Source: Loxodes magnus
Lineage: Eukaryota > Ciliophora > Karyorelictea > Loxodida > Loxodidae
Direction of reading: 5' to 3'
Assembly: GCA_946699065.1 (NCBI GenBank)
Contig: CAMPDV010000143.1
Span: 434,001 to 498,000, forward strand
Length of the DNA: 64,000 bases
The translations under genes were made by a program, and so were the position numbers. Within the stretch, counting starts at the first letter, position 1. Every line of letters begins with the position of its first letter. Positions 25,307-36,839 of the stretch are shown piece after piece. The notes under the pieces are model-generated. The model was not told the origin of the DNA. It was given only the letters and a program-made list of their open reading frames with translations, and did not search any database.

Positions 25307-26246
25307 TAATCATTAAAAAATGGAAGGATTCAAAACAGGTTTCTACACCACCTCCAAAAAGTTGAAGAGGAAACCTGAATCCAATCTTGGGTAGTCTTCT
25401 TACCCTTAGCCCTAACCTTTTTCTTAATTCTAACAACCTGAAGAGGAACAGAAACAAACTCAGAAGACAACACAGGAGATAACTCCAACCTCAGAAGAGA
25501 AGCCCAGAAAGCAGATGAAGTCTGCTCTGCACCAGGAGGTCTCAAAGTCAAATCCTTCTGGCCAGATGAGCATGGAACAGCTCATCAAAGTGGTACTAAA
25601 CCTCCAGGAAGAGGTTAGGAAGCTGAGAAAGGACAATGAGAAACTGATGGAAAAACTCAACCTAGCGGAAGGAATAGAATCCAGACTTATGTCCTAAGAA
25701 AGAGAACTAAGCGCTTTCTGAAACATATCTTAAGACCAGAGTAGCTAATCCTAAAATTAGCTTCAGAAACAATCTGATTTGAGTATTAGACTGGAAATAC
25801 TAGAAAATAAATTAGATGAACAAAGGGGAGATCCAATGATGATTGAAGAGACCAATAGGAAGACTAAGCTTATAAACTCCAAAAAGTAGTGAAGAAATGT
25901 TACTACTGCAATTCGACAGAACACTTATGAAGACGCTGCAAGGAATTCCATAATTTCAAGACGTAGTACTGGAATAAATAAAGAACCATACAAGCACAGT
26001 AGAGGAAGAAAAAACAAATGTAGTAGAGACAAATAAGAGAAAGATTATACTTAAATGACCAAGGATACATTTACAAGAGAAAATTTAATTAGAAATAAGG
26101 CTAGATTCGGAAATGACAGGAGTAATGGGAGGAGAGAGGAGTAGAGACATCTAAAACTTTATTTTTAACACTGGAGCAATCTGGTGTCCAGCATGAAGAG
26201 GTGAAAATCCTCGAAAATTGCTAAACTTAATTTATCCTATTATTAT
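25307..26246 (+). mobile_element. G2 element: ORF1-only retroposon with direct-repeat flanks
   Basis: Bounded by an 11-bp direct repeat TAAAAGTAAAT (25296-25306 and 26247-26257), which I read as the target-site duplication. The ORF starts at 25320 (MEGFKTGFYTT). It has a Gln/Pro-rich region, a coiled coil (LQEEVRKLRKDNEKLMEKL), a linker and a CCHC knuckle CYYCNSTEHLWRRC (C-x2-C-x4-H-x4-C) whose Trp is TGA. One frame change separates the coiled coil from the knuckle. It is markedly more GC-rich than its surroundings. This is the ORF1 (RNA-binding) protein type of non-LTR elements; no RT or endonuclease is present, so it must be mobilised in trans. Confidence 0.7.
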
Positions 26247-26257
26247 TAAAAGTAAAT

Positions 26258-26774
26258 ATATTTTTAATTTCTTTCATTATATCATAGTAAATTTTTTGAA
26301 ACAATCAAATATTAAAATAATTTTATCTTTGAAAATAAAAAATTTTGATTTATCTACAATGCATCATAAATAATAGAAAATTGGTTATTAATACTAATAA
26401 ATTATTTTATTTTAAATAAGTATAAGAAATATCTCTTCATAGCAAAAAGTAGTTAAAATTAAACTGGAATATGAAATAAAATTTTATTTATAGTAAAAAG
26501 TTTTTAGATATAAATTAAATTGTATTTATGATTAATTAGTTTGATCAAAATAATTATAAATTTAAATACTTAGGTTTGAAAAATAAATTAATATGAAAGT
26601 AAAATTTTTATTTTTGATATTAAACAAGGATATTTGTTATTATAGTTTGAAATTAAAAATTATATCTAAGGTAAAATTTTAAGCTATTTTAATAATTTTA
26701 AAAATATTTATAATTAATAAAATATATATTTTTATTATATTTCATATTCAAATATTAAAAATTTTACTTTGAAA
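26258..26774. other. AT-rich spacer
   Basis: Very AT-rich, no recognisable gene or repeat. Confidence 0.4.
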
Positions 26775-27905
26775 AAAATTTAAACTATTAAACTAAACTA
26801 AAATAGTCTGGTGACATCTTTAATTGTTAGAATTACTTCCTTCAATTAAAGATGCTTTAGAATTATTAATAAGTTTTTCATCTCCCGCTTTCATCTTCAT
26901 CTTATACTTCAGCTTGATCATCTTAGTTATCAATTTTTTCCTTCTATTCTTCCACTTATTCTTTTAGCTCTTCTTATTATATCTTTTCTTCCTCGTTCTC
27001 TTCACTATTTTCTTGATTTTTTACTTCCTATTCCTTAGATTCAGGACTTTCCAATCATTCTTCTTCCATTTCGAATAATTCTAATCTCCTTTTGAGCAGC
27101 ATCCTGTGGAAAATTTTTATTTGTAAATCTATGTATTCTATCTTGTTTTTTGGGAATTAGTTGATATAATTTTAATCATAGGTTATTAATCTTCCTATAT
27201 CGCCTTATTCAATCTTTGTTATTAGCCATTTTCTTATATCTATGTAACAATTGCAATCTATAATATGTTGGAACTTGTCCAATTCTCCACAGATGCAATG
27301 AGGATTCTCGATAAGATAATGTCTGTCTTGAAGATCTTTCCGAAAATTGTAGCTTTAAGTTCTGAGTTTGTATATACTGATTATTTCTTTCTATATTATT
27401 TATTTAGTTTCGGATAAGTAATTTCTGGGAATTATCGTTAGTTACAAAATTATTCTATAAAAATCTTTGCAGTTGGCATACATTTAAGTCTTTACTAAGT
27501 TATTTTATAGAATTTTTGTTGAATCTAGTTCTTTACATATTTCGTAAAGGTAATTAAGCTACTATTATGTTCCTAATTATTAAAGTAAATTTCGTAGTAT
27601 TCAGATAATCTTGTTAATTAGTCTCTATATTAATATCCTTCCTATCAATTATTCATAAAGAGCTTCCCTAATGTTGATTATGGAAGGTTAATACTTTCTT
27701 ATCGTATTTTATAAAAAAAATCTAAAAAACCTCAAAGCCGTAATATCTTTAAATGGTATTCAGTTATAATCTATATAAAAGGACTCATTAAAAGTGTTTT
27801 CAGGTGCTTAGAAGGCTTTCCTTGCTATTAATCTCATACTTTTGTCAATTTTATTTAGTGTTCCAGTAGCTCCATTTTAGACTACTCAAGGTATTAATGT
27901 GAAAA
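26775..27905 (-). mobile_element. LINE 3' half (5'-truncated), minus strand
   Basis: Near-exact reverse-strand match to about 1650-2770 of the left-edge LINE: the C-terminal part after the RT, the Cys/His motif (near 27290), the acidic Gln-rich tail, the 12-bp hairpin (26815-26854) and the TTTTAGTTTAGTTTAA end. Similarity breaks off at about 27903, where G4 sequence begins in the same orientation, so this is either a truncated insertion or the 3' part of a chimera. Dead. Confidence 0.8.
26815..26854 (-). other. conserved LINE 3' hairpin, second copy
   Basis: Perfect 12-bp stem CATCTTTAATTG / CAATTAAAGATG, the equivalent of 2698-2737 with one base pair changed from G-U to A-U. Confidence 0.6.
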
Positions 27906-28757
27906 AAATTTAAAGTTAAAAGTTAAAAAGCTTTATTAAAGCCTTAGTAGTCAGCCATCTGATTTATTCTATCAGTTTGTCTCCATTAGTTTGTCTTGAA
28001 TTCCTACTAGGCTTAGTAAGGCGGTGTAGCACTTCATTAGTGCACCATCCTTTAATATTCGGAATAGTTTTGATCTTGCACTTAGCGTTCCTAATTATTT
28101 CTCCAAGGATTAAGATTTGAATTAAAGAATTTTTTTCTATAAATTTTTCCACTTTATGTTGGATATATCCTAAATAGTTTTTTAAAAATATCTTATTTGT
28201 TCCTTTTTTAAATTTCGCTTAGTTAGTAGCAGTATTTTCATTGATGCTATTTATTGAACACGTAGCATTTTATTCTCCTTTTAAACTATTATTCCTGTAA
28301 CATTTAATTAATTTAAAATTACTAGTTATTTAAAATTAATGTTTACTGTTTATTTTAATTTGAGGCTTCATTTTCTATTTCTATAGGATCTGATTAATTC
28401 TGTTAAAACGAAAATGGCGTAACCTGAGTTTATTATTAAAGGATTCTTAGTTCCAGTTTGTTTTCTATTTCTTATGCTGATTAATAATGTTTCTCCAGTA
28501 AAGATGTCATTAGTTTTTCTAATTTTTCTACTTTATCAGTGAGGTATCTATTTTTGAACATAAACTCTTTAATGATATAGATAATATTTCTATTTGAGTT
28601 TGTGACGGAAGTTTTTTTAATTCTGGATTTCCAAGTGGTTAATGTTCATCATATCAATCATATTTCTCACTTTCACTCATTGTAATTATTTCGCTTTTTT
28701 ATTTTTATAGAATTTTCCTGTTTAAATATTTTGTTCGCTGATCTGTTATTTCTTAGA
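27905..28757 (-). mobile_element. G4 element: ORF1-like CCHC protein, copy 1
   Basis: ATG at 28680 (MSESEKYDWYDEHQPLG) with a coiled coil and a zinc-knuckle remnant (CYVFNK...C), then a conserved basic C-terminus (MEKFIEKNSLIQILILGEII). It is frameshifted relative to the copy at 46.3-47.2 kb. The 3' end has the hairpin GTCAG-ATGG-CTGAC type and a TTTTAACTTT repeat tail, directly abutting the LINE 3' half at 27903. Confidence 0.6.
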
Positions 28758-30909
28758 AGCTATTTTATTAATATAATAAAATTTAGTGATAGTGTTAATA
28801 TTTAAGCTCTAGATTATTAATAAGATACTTTAAACTAGATATCATATAATATACTTTTAAGTAACTTACTTTAGAATACTTATTTTACTATTTTCTTTTT
28901 ATAATTTATCATTTCCCTGCATATAGTCAAATAAAATATATCTTAACTAACTAAATCATAATAAGTTCCTATGTTTTTCATTACTAAATTGAAAAAGCTT
29001 TTATTAATAATTTAAGTTCTTATTAATCTAAAGAAAGGAGATTTATAAGAACAGTTAACTAATTAAAATCCTAATCAATGTAATCTTCTTAACATTACAG
29101 TACCTTATAGCATTCTTTGTGTATGTGGAATTCATTAATCATTTTTCGTCTCATATTTATCTTTTATCTCTCTGCAGAAATAATAAGTCGTTTCTAACAT
29201 CATTGGCTCTACTTCATTCATCTCACTTGAAATATATATTTAGCATTCTTAGTTCTATATTGGAATTACTCAATTGAGCAGATAGATAAATTATATGGTA
29301 GCTTAAAATATTTAGGTAAAATAATCTTAAAATTGAAGTTTAGCTAGCATGATTAGTACAAGTAATTGTTTCACATTTTAAGATATTAGTAACAGTAAAT
29401 TAAAAACCTAAGAATGATACTATTTGGAGCCTTAAATGTATTCTTTTATATAATAATAAGAAAAGATAAGAAATGTAAGCAGATCTGTTCTGAAATTATA
29501 TAAAAAAGATAGATAACGAAAATGCTTGTAGAGTGATATTAATATACTTAATTAAGAGAAGTTAGGTGAGAATCACCTGATCTGTAATTTTTCCACTTAA
29601 TTGAAGAAATAATTTACAAAATGACAAGTTAAGTGTATGTATTCTAACATCTGATTAAATAGATAAACTCAGTTTCAAAAAGCCTTTTACAATACAACTT
29701 TTCTAAAACTTAAAATAAATTATAATGATAGTTTCAGTTTAATAATCAATAATACTTACGATATTAAAACAATCTGAATAGCATCATTGAAAGTTAAAGA
29801 AGTATAAAATCATAAAGTAAACTTAGTGAATTTAAATAGCTGACTATTACAGAATTGATTATCATATAAATACTTAGGTATATTTATAATTATTTATATG
29901 CTAAAACTTTAGAATATTTCCTAACTTATTCAGAAGTATTATGCTAAATTAATTAGTCAAATAAACATCATTAATATCTATAAATTATGTAAATAATTAA
30001 AAGATATCCTTATGGGGATATAAATAGATGACTAAGCAATACTAGCTGTATAATAATAAAATTATTTAGTTTTAGTTAATTATTATAAATATTAGCTATT
30101 ATAAGCCTTAATTTAGTTATAGTCTATAATTACCATCATTATAATTAAGCTATTCCAGTATTAAGTAAAGCTAATTACTTTTCATTTTTTTAAGCGAAAT
30201 AAATAAATTAAGATTACCTACTTAGTCTTTTATTTAAAAGGTTTCAATAGGATAGTTACTTAGTAGATAGTAATTTAAAGATTAAGGAATTTAAGTTTGG
30301 TTTATCAGATAAAATATTTATATTAAATAGTAATCTACTATATTTATTGTATATTAGCAGGAAAGAGAATAATGAAGCATTATTAAAGTACAAGTTTATA
30401 AGGAAGGCTACTTTTATAATAAATGAAATTACTAAAAACTCTTAAAAACAAATAAATAGTAAAAATATTTGATTGATAAGTAAACTAAAGTAATAACTAT
30501 ACTAAATTATTAATATTAGTCAGAAATTAAAGGAACTAGCTTAAAAATTAGGGTAAAGGGGAATAAAGAAATAATAATTAAAGAAACAATAAAATAGTTA
30601 CATATACTAAATAGCTAATAGTTATAATTGTATAAATAAGCAAATATTTGATTATTAGTAACTATCTACTAGCAACAGTAAACTCTTTATTACTTCTATT
30701 ATAAATAATACTAATTATACATTAAAAGCAATAATACATTAATAAAAACTAAAGGTCTATAAGTACAAATAAAGAAGCTAAAGAGTAAAGTAAATAAATA
30801 AAAAGTAGAATAAAGGTATTAATTACTTAGAATCAAAAACTAATATAAGCATTATATTAGCAACTACTAAACTTAAATTAATATTTATTATTAGTTATCA
30901 TTATATAAA
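28758..30909. other. AT-rich region; one short protein-like frame
   Basis: Mostly featureless. On the minus strand from ATG 29221 a frame of about 46 codons looks like real protein (MNEVEPMMLETTYYFCREI, then IPHTQRML) before it loses protein-like composition near 29080. It may be a remnant of a gene I cannot name. No promoter or RNA gene is recognised before the TPR gene. Confidence 0.3.
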
Positions 30910-32608
30910 ATGTCTCAAGCTACTTAATATAACAGAATAGCATTAAAATTTATGAAGGAAGCTAATTATCATAAGGCTATCGAGTAATTTAATATAGTTA
31001 TCATGCTAGATCCAAAATATGCTGCTGCTCATACTTATAAAGGAGTTGTCCTGAAGATGCTAGGAAAATATGATGAAGCAATATAGAGCTACAATTTAGC
31101 TCTCAAACTAGATCTTAAAATGGTATCTGCTTATTTGAATAAAGGATTATTATTGAAACAAATAGGAAAATGTAACGAAGCCATATAGAACTATGATATA
31201 GCTCTCTAATTAGATGCTAATTTAGTGGCAGCTCACTATAACACAGGAACTTTGCTGGGATAATTAGGAAAGAACGTCGAGGCGATATAGAGTTTAAATG
31301 TAGCTACGAAGCTAGATCCTAGATTAGTAGATGCTCACTTTAATAAAGGAACGATTTTTATTAAGCTAGAAAAATACAATGAAGCCATTGAAAGTCTTAA
31401 TTAAGCCATCAAACTTAATCCCACTCTACCAGATCATTTCAAACTCAAAGACTTTTCTCTTTTTAAATTAGGAAATCATCTTGAAGCTATCGAATGCTTC
31501 AACTAAGTTATCTAACTAGATCCTAAGTACTCAAATGCTTTTTATGATAAAGAACTTTGTCTTTAAGCTTTAAAAAATGAATAAGATGCACTGGAATGCT
31601 TCAGCAAAGCAAGACAACTAAATCCTGAATTAAAAATTCCCTAAACAAAAATTAAAAATAAAGTAAACTAAGTAAAGAATAAAATAACAGAAGAAGAAAT
31701 AAGAAAGTTCCTATAGCAAATAGATAGTAGTTGTAAAATAAGAATATGGAAATATAGAGATTTGGTTCCTAACAATGAATTTTTAGCGGAATTGTAGAAA
31801 TTGGCTTGTGACTAATTAGGAACTACTTATCTGGCTTGTATCTAAGGATTCATGTATGAATTTAAAGTATTTAACTAATAGAATGATAAAATAATAGATT
31901 AGTTCTGATTTGAATGTAAAGAACTACTGCTAATAAATAGCTTAAGAGTTTAAAAACTTATAGGATTTGCTATCGATACTTAAGAACTCGCTTTTTTAAC
32001 TGATTTTTAGAATAAAGGAAGTTATTCTAAATTATTGAGACAAAGTAGTTATTCAAAACTGCCATTCTAGATACTATAAGAAACTTAAATTACTTAGTTA
32101 AATAACAGAAGGTTTGAAGGCTATTCACGCTAGAAACTTAATTCATAAAGAAATCAAATTTCTTAATATTCTGTTAGATGATTAAGATTTTCCTAAAATA
32201 CTAACTCTTGGATTATTTAATAAAGATAACTGATTAAGAGCAATAGAATAGAAAGATGAACATCAATGAATGGCTCCTGAATAATTTGAAAAGAAAGTGA
32301 GTAAAAAAAGTGATATTTGATCTTTAGGTTGTATAGGAGTAGAAATATTCAACGAAGAACTTCTTTATCCAGTTCTAGATTCTTAGTTAAAGTAAATAAT
32401 CTATATCGATAAAATGATACCTAGGTTTTAAAACGAAATATACCAAGAACCTTTATTAGTTGATCTATTCTACAGATGTTTAGCTTTCGACGAGAATAAA
32501 AGACCAGACATAGATACTTTTATAAGTTAGTTAGAACTTATAATATTAAAGTGAAATCCACATGCAGATATAAGTCATTAACCTACATCATTATTATAAG
32601 AGAAGTGA
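30910..32608 (+). pseudogene. TPR protein with C-terminal pseudokinase domain (one frameshift)
   Basis: ATG 30910 (MSQATQYNRIALKFM). Residues 5-245 are six to seven tetratricopeptide repeats (AIEQFNIVIMLDPKYAAAHT, YDEAIQSYNLALKLD, CNEAIQNYDIAL and so on). From about residue 280 a protein-kinase fold follows: an N-lobe with EFKVF at the lysine strand, then GLKAIHARNLIHKEIKFLNI, QWMAPEQF, DIWSLGCI and DENKRPDI. In the last three motifs TGA encodes the invariant Trp (32267-32269 and 32318-32320). The catalytic loop reads HKE where active kinases have HRD, and TLGL replaces DFG, so it should not phosphorylate. A one-base frame change lies at about 32070-32100, so the copy may be dead or the base miscalled. 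The stop is TGA at 32552 or 32606. TPR-kinase fusions are plausible signalling scaffolds. Confidence 0.75.
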
Positions 32609-32934
32609 AAAAGTAGAGGTAAAAACTAAAAAATGTTAGCTTAAAATTTTATTATTAAGTCTTATTTTACTTATTTATTTATACTTAACTAATCTTTATT
32701 TATTCAAAAGATATTATTGATATAAGCCTACAGAACATTACTTTAATATCAAAATGCTTTAAGTATTAGAAATTTACAAATCAGTTAATTTGCTAGAAAC
32801 TAAGAAATAATTTTTGATTATATAATTAAAGGATCAGTTTAAGTCTTAAACAAGACTTTATAAGCAAAATTATTCAATTTTGTATTTTAAAAATATTTGA
32901 TTAAATGATTTATTAATTACTATTTTTTGCTATT

Positions 32935-33137
32935 ATTATGCATATAAGGATTATAAGGATGTTCATTATAAAATTATAATTAACTATATTTTAAATTTAC
33001 TTATTCATTTTCCTTAAATTTGGTTTAAAACCTTTTTATTTATTATTTATTAAGGCGCTATTAGTCTAGTGGTTAGGATAACTGCCTTCCAAGCAGTTGA
33101 CCCGGGTTCGAGTCCCGGATAGCGCACTTTTGATTAT
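32935..33137. repeat. duplicated segment around tRNA-Gly, copy 1
   Basis: About 200 bp including roughly 115 bp upstream of the tRNA recurs at about 33975-34168 with few changes. The tRNA gene itself is identical in both. Confidence 0.8.
33055..33126 (+). tRNA. tRNA-Gly(UCC), copy 1
   Basis: 72-nt cloverleaf: acceptor GCGCTAT pairs with ATAGCGC, the discriminator is A, the anticodon stem ACTGC/GCAGT encloses the loop CTTCCAA with anticodon TCC, and the T arm is CCGGGTTCGAGTCCCGG. Intact internal A and B boxes; a CTTTT run right after it is the likely Pol III terminator. It decodes GGA and, by wobble, GGG. Identical to the copy at 34085. Confidence 0.95.
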
Positions 33138-33439
33138 AAAATATTTAATTTATTTGTAAACTATTTTACTACCTTTATGCTTAAAAGATTTTACTTTTCT
33201 TTTATCATTTAACAAATCAGATAAAAAAGTAATTTTTTATCTTAAAACTTATTTAATTTACTAAAATTTTAATAAGGATTAATTTATTTGCAAACTTTTT
33301 TAAGCTAAAATTTTATGATATTTATAAGATGCTTCAATAATTTCAAACTAGCTTTTAAAATTTTTAATCAATTATAAAATAAACTTGTTTTATCTTAATC
33401 ATATACTATTATCAATCCTTTAATTTTAATTTTAATTTA

Positions 33440-33660
33440 GGCTATAAACTAAAATAATTTTTTGACGTATTTAATTGTAAGAATTTTCTTTAATTATGGA
33501 TATTAATAAATGTTTTTTAAATATCTTGTTTATCTCATCATTTAAATTATTATTCTAATCTTAAATTCATTTTCGCTTTCTTATTACTTTCTACATTTCT
33601 AGTAATTATTATTTTCTTTACATTAGCTTCTTTTTTAATGGATTATTTCTCTTCTTATAA
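33440..33660 (-). mobile_element. diverged LINE 3'-end fragment between the tRNA genes
   Basis: On the minus strand it resembles the LINE 3' end at 26.8 kb: TTTTAGTTTA near 33450, then a decayed form of the hairpin arms (TTTAATTGTAAGAATTTTC), an ATTAATAAATG match and an acidic coding tail. It is old and short. Confidence 0.45.
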
Positions 33661-33847
33661 ATAATTTATATTTTTATATATTTGATAGATAAAAATGTAT
33701 TTAGGTATTTATAATATAAATAAAAGTTTATAGATGATATATAAATTTATATAACTATATATTTATTTTATTTAACTATATGCTATTTAAAATATTTATT
33801 TAGCTTATTAATCATTTATAAATGTATGATGCTATTTATTTTAACCA

Positions 33848-33919
33848 GGCTGCTTAGCATAGTGGTAGTGCGTTTGATTTGTAATCAAAAGGTCGAGGGT
33901 TCGATCCCCTCAGTAGCCT
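33848..33919 (+). tRNA. tRNA-Thr(UGU)
   Basis: 72-nt cloverleaf: acceptor GGCTGCT with AGTAGCC, D arm GCATAGTGGTAGTGC, anticodon stem TTTGA/TCAAA with loop TTTGTAA (anticodon TGT), T arm GAGGGTTCGATCCCCTC, discriminator T, then a run of T as Pol III terminator. No intron. Lies between the two tRNA-Gly genes on the same strand. Confidence 0.95.
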
Positions 33920-33974
33920 TTTTTGTTACTTTGAATGAATTGAATGATTTATAAATTAGTATTTTATAATAATA

Positions 33975-34168
33975 TTATACATATAAGCATATTCATTATA
34001 ATATTATAATTAACTATACTTTAAATTTACTTATTCATTTTCCTTAAATTTGGTTTAAAACCTTTTTATTTATTATTTATTAAGGCGCTATTAGTCTAGT
34101 GGTTAGGATAACTGCCTTCCAAGCAGTTGACCCGGGTTCGAGTCCCGGATAGCGCACTTTTGATTATA
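33975..34168. repeat. duplicated segment around tRNA-Gly, copy 2
   Basis: Second copy of the segment at 32935-33137. The upstream part has a few substitutions, but the block from about 34010 onwards is nearly identical. Confidence 0.8.
34085..34156 (+). tRNA. tRNA-Gly(UCC), copy 2
   Basis: Identical in sequence and flanking terminator to the copy at 33055. About 90 bp further downstream lies a SINE-like insertion. Confidence 0.95.
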
Positions 34169-34245
34169 AAGTAATAAAAATGAGAATATTGATATAATAG
34201 TATGGTATTAAACCATTATAATCTACATAATTAAGATTATTAATT

Positions 34246-34564
34246 TATAAGATTTAATTGAAAAGATGGTAGGAGCTGAGGATGACCTTCGTGACAACAC
34301 TTTCTGGTTTTATGGCTAAGAACAAGTTCCTTTCCTGTTGCTGAGAAAGTCCCTGGTCAGAGGCATTTTCTGAAGGGAACACTGTCTTTGAGATTATCCG
34401 CTCTTGGTAGGGGCTTGAAGCCTTGGTGCTCATAGCGATGGAGCTCCCTAGCAGCTGTGCCTGGAGCACAACAGGATATCCCCGTTATTCCATAAAAAGA
34501 GAGCGTCGGGTCGTGCAATCGGTAAGGAGTTTCCGGTCCAAAAACTTTTTTAGTTTAAATTAAA
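34246..34564 (+). mobile_element. SINE-like GC-rich retroposon, copy 1
   Basis: About 300 bp, roughly half G+C in an AT-rich setting. Starts AATTGAAAAGATGG, ends with a hairpin near 34525-34540, GGTCCAAAAACTTTTTTAGTT and an AT tail. Flanked by a 17-bp direct repeat AATTAAGATTATTAATT (34229-34245 and 34565-34581). Nearly identical copies lie at 58031-58352 and 59539-59851. Direct-repeat flanks of different sequence and length and an AT-repeat tail point to retroposition and not to a DNA transposon. A short reading frame on the complementary strand exists but is not conserved in length. Confidence 0.75.
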
Positions 34565-34744
34565 AATTAAGATTATTAATTGATCATACTTACTAAATAT
34601 TAAATGCTTTTAAAGTATTTACTGTTACTATTTTAACTTTATTATTATTTCACTCTAATAAAGCTAATATTAAAAAAGCTAATAAATCAATTCTTTATTA
34701 TACTTTATATTCAAATTTAAAAATATCTAAATATTTGTGATAAA

Positions 34745-35420
34745 AAATGTAGAAGGATTGAAAAGAGGATTTTCTCTAAGCTCATTTAAATAGGAGCAAA
34801 TAATTCTCTAAAAATCTTTATTAATGATAAATTTTATTAGGAAAAATTACTAATTATTATCTTATACTCAAACATCTGAGATAAAATTACAGAAATAAAT
34901 AAAAACAGTCTTATATAAAAAATCTTCAAAATACTATATAAGTAAACAAATAAATATGGATTAATCTTTTTAAATTGTTAAACTTCATAAAAATAAACTC
35001 TTTAAAAAAGGAATGAAAGTAATAGAAAATTTAAATAAGAAAGAAGTTATAAACTCAAGATTTATACCACTAAAATGGAAAATAAATACTTTTTGAAGCA
35101 TATAAAAAAGTTAAAATAACCATTCTATTAATTAAACTAACCAACTTAAAAATAAAATATATTCTATTGCAAGTAATAATATACTTAAAAATTGGTAGAA
35201 TGCAAATTTAAGAAGCAAGACTAAAAAAATTAAAATTAATTTAAGCAAATGTTGTTATAAAGGTTAGACCAAGAATCTTTATAAAACATAAAAAAGTTAA
35301 ATAAATTTAAATAAATTAGCTAAAATAAATGATAAAACAAAATAATACAAAAAACTATTGGAAAATAATAAAAAGAAATCAATAAAATATTACGTAATGA
35401 ACTAAGAATAAATCTATAGG
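34745..35420 (+). mobile_element. G2 element, heavily degraded copy
   Basis: Begins with an EGLKRGFSLSS-like start (compare EGFKTGFYTTS at 25.3 kb), then a Lys-rich coiled-coil region with a KVIENLNKKEVINSR segment and a Cys remnant (KCCYKG). The similarity is weak but collinear. Dead. Confidence 0.3.
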
Positions 35421-36838
35421 CTTAAAGTGTAATTTTATTAATAAAGTGAATAAGTTTACTAAATATCTTACTAAGAAATAAAAATAGCAATCAGTTTTTT
35501 TAACTTCCAGGAAATATTAGTGTTGATGAGGGCAGAGTTAAATATCTTAAAGTAACTTTAGAGTTAAAGCAACTAAATATTAAATTATTAAGTTAATCCT
35601 TAAAAAGTATCTGATACTGATTTTTAAAGAGAAGATATTTAAAGAAGTCTTATTGCTTATTTGTCTATATAATGGGCAAATGATTATAATCATAAGGCAA
35701 GGATGAAATATTCAATTTGCTTAAGATATCATTTTAGGAATGTGGTAAAAATTGAATTGATAAGCGATGATTTGTAAGAAAGAAAAAGCTTGTAAAATTA
35801 CCATGGTTATAATAATATAAAACATAAAAAGAAGGATTGCATGATATTTGGTTCTTTAATAACCTTTTTATTTAATTAATTGTGTAGAATTTTAAGACTT
35901 TCTACTTTTTAATTTCCATTTGAGGCTATCCAATCTCTCTGATATAAAGAATATATTGAATATTTAACTTAAACTAGTATAATTTAAAAAGATTCTAAGC
36001 TTAAGAAAAATTTTATGTTAAAAGGTTTAAAATTAAAAAAAACTACCTAATTTAGATTATCTATATAAGATTATATTTTTTTTAACCTTATAATAACTAA
36101 GTAATTTACTAATAAAAATAAAGCCTTACATATTTTTCAAACACCATGCTGCTTTTAAATTTTGACCTAAAACTTGTAACTATAAATATAGTAATAATAG
36201 GTATATTTAAGATTAATATTTAGATATAAAGCATAATAAAATAATAATGAATGAAAAAAGATAAGCTTAATATTTATTAATATAGACAATATTAGAATAT
36301 AGGATTAAAAGATATAATGTAATAGAGTGGTGATAGAATATGCTTTATAAGTATTATTTGGATAATTTTAGTATTATAGTTTAATAACAATAGTAATGCT
36401 TTATTTTAAATTTAAATTTTATCTTCTTGTAGGTATTTAAACATCTTTCCCACCAATCTCCAGAACTTTCCGAATTTTTATAAACAATTTTAATTATTTG
36501 ATTATAGCAAATAGTTATTTATTAATATTTATTGTTTATTATATTTAATTTTGATTTATATCTTATAACTTATTCTTAATCATTACAATAAACTTCTCTT
36601 TATACTTCCTTAAATTTCTTATGTGTTTTTTCTTTAATTTTTATTTCTTCTTGCTATCTTTTTTAAAAGATAGATTCTTTTGTAATATTTTCTGTATTTG
36701 TTACTGTGAATTATATAAGCATTATTTTCTCTTTTATCTTTTATTTCTATATTTATTTCATTTATTTAAATACTATCTCTCTTTAATCTTGCAATCCTAT
36801 CAAATTTAACATTTATTGCTAAACACAACTTAAATAGT
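35421..36838. other. AT-rich region without recognisable features
   Basis: No gene, RNA or repeat is recognised on either strand. Confidence 0.4.
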
Positions 36839-36839
36839 T

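Noticed and set aside
28010-28060. GC-rich stretch GCGGTGTAGCACTTCATTAG considered as an RNA gene
   Set aside because: It is the conserved coding end of the G4 ORF, present in both copies, with no cloverleaf or Pol III signals.
34254-34469. A 71-codon reading frame on the minus strand of the SINE-like repeat, also in the 59.5-kb copy
   Set aside because: The frame follows from the GC-rich repeat itself; its length and start differ between copies and no protein motif is present.
34246-34564. SINE-like repeat as a DNA transposon with terminal inverted repeats (AATTGAAAAG / AACTAAAAAAG)
   Set aside because: The ends match only loosely as inverted repeats, while the flanking direct repeats vary in length (9, 14, 17 bp) and one end carries an ATTA tail, which fits retroposition.
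36621-36809. 62-codon Phe/Tyr/Leu-rich reading frame
   Set aside because: Same reason: biased composition from AT-rich DNA and no recognisable motif.
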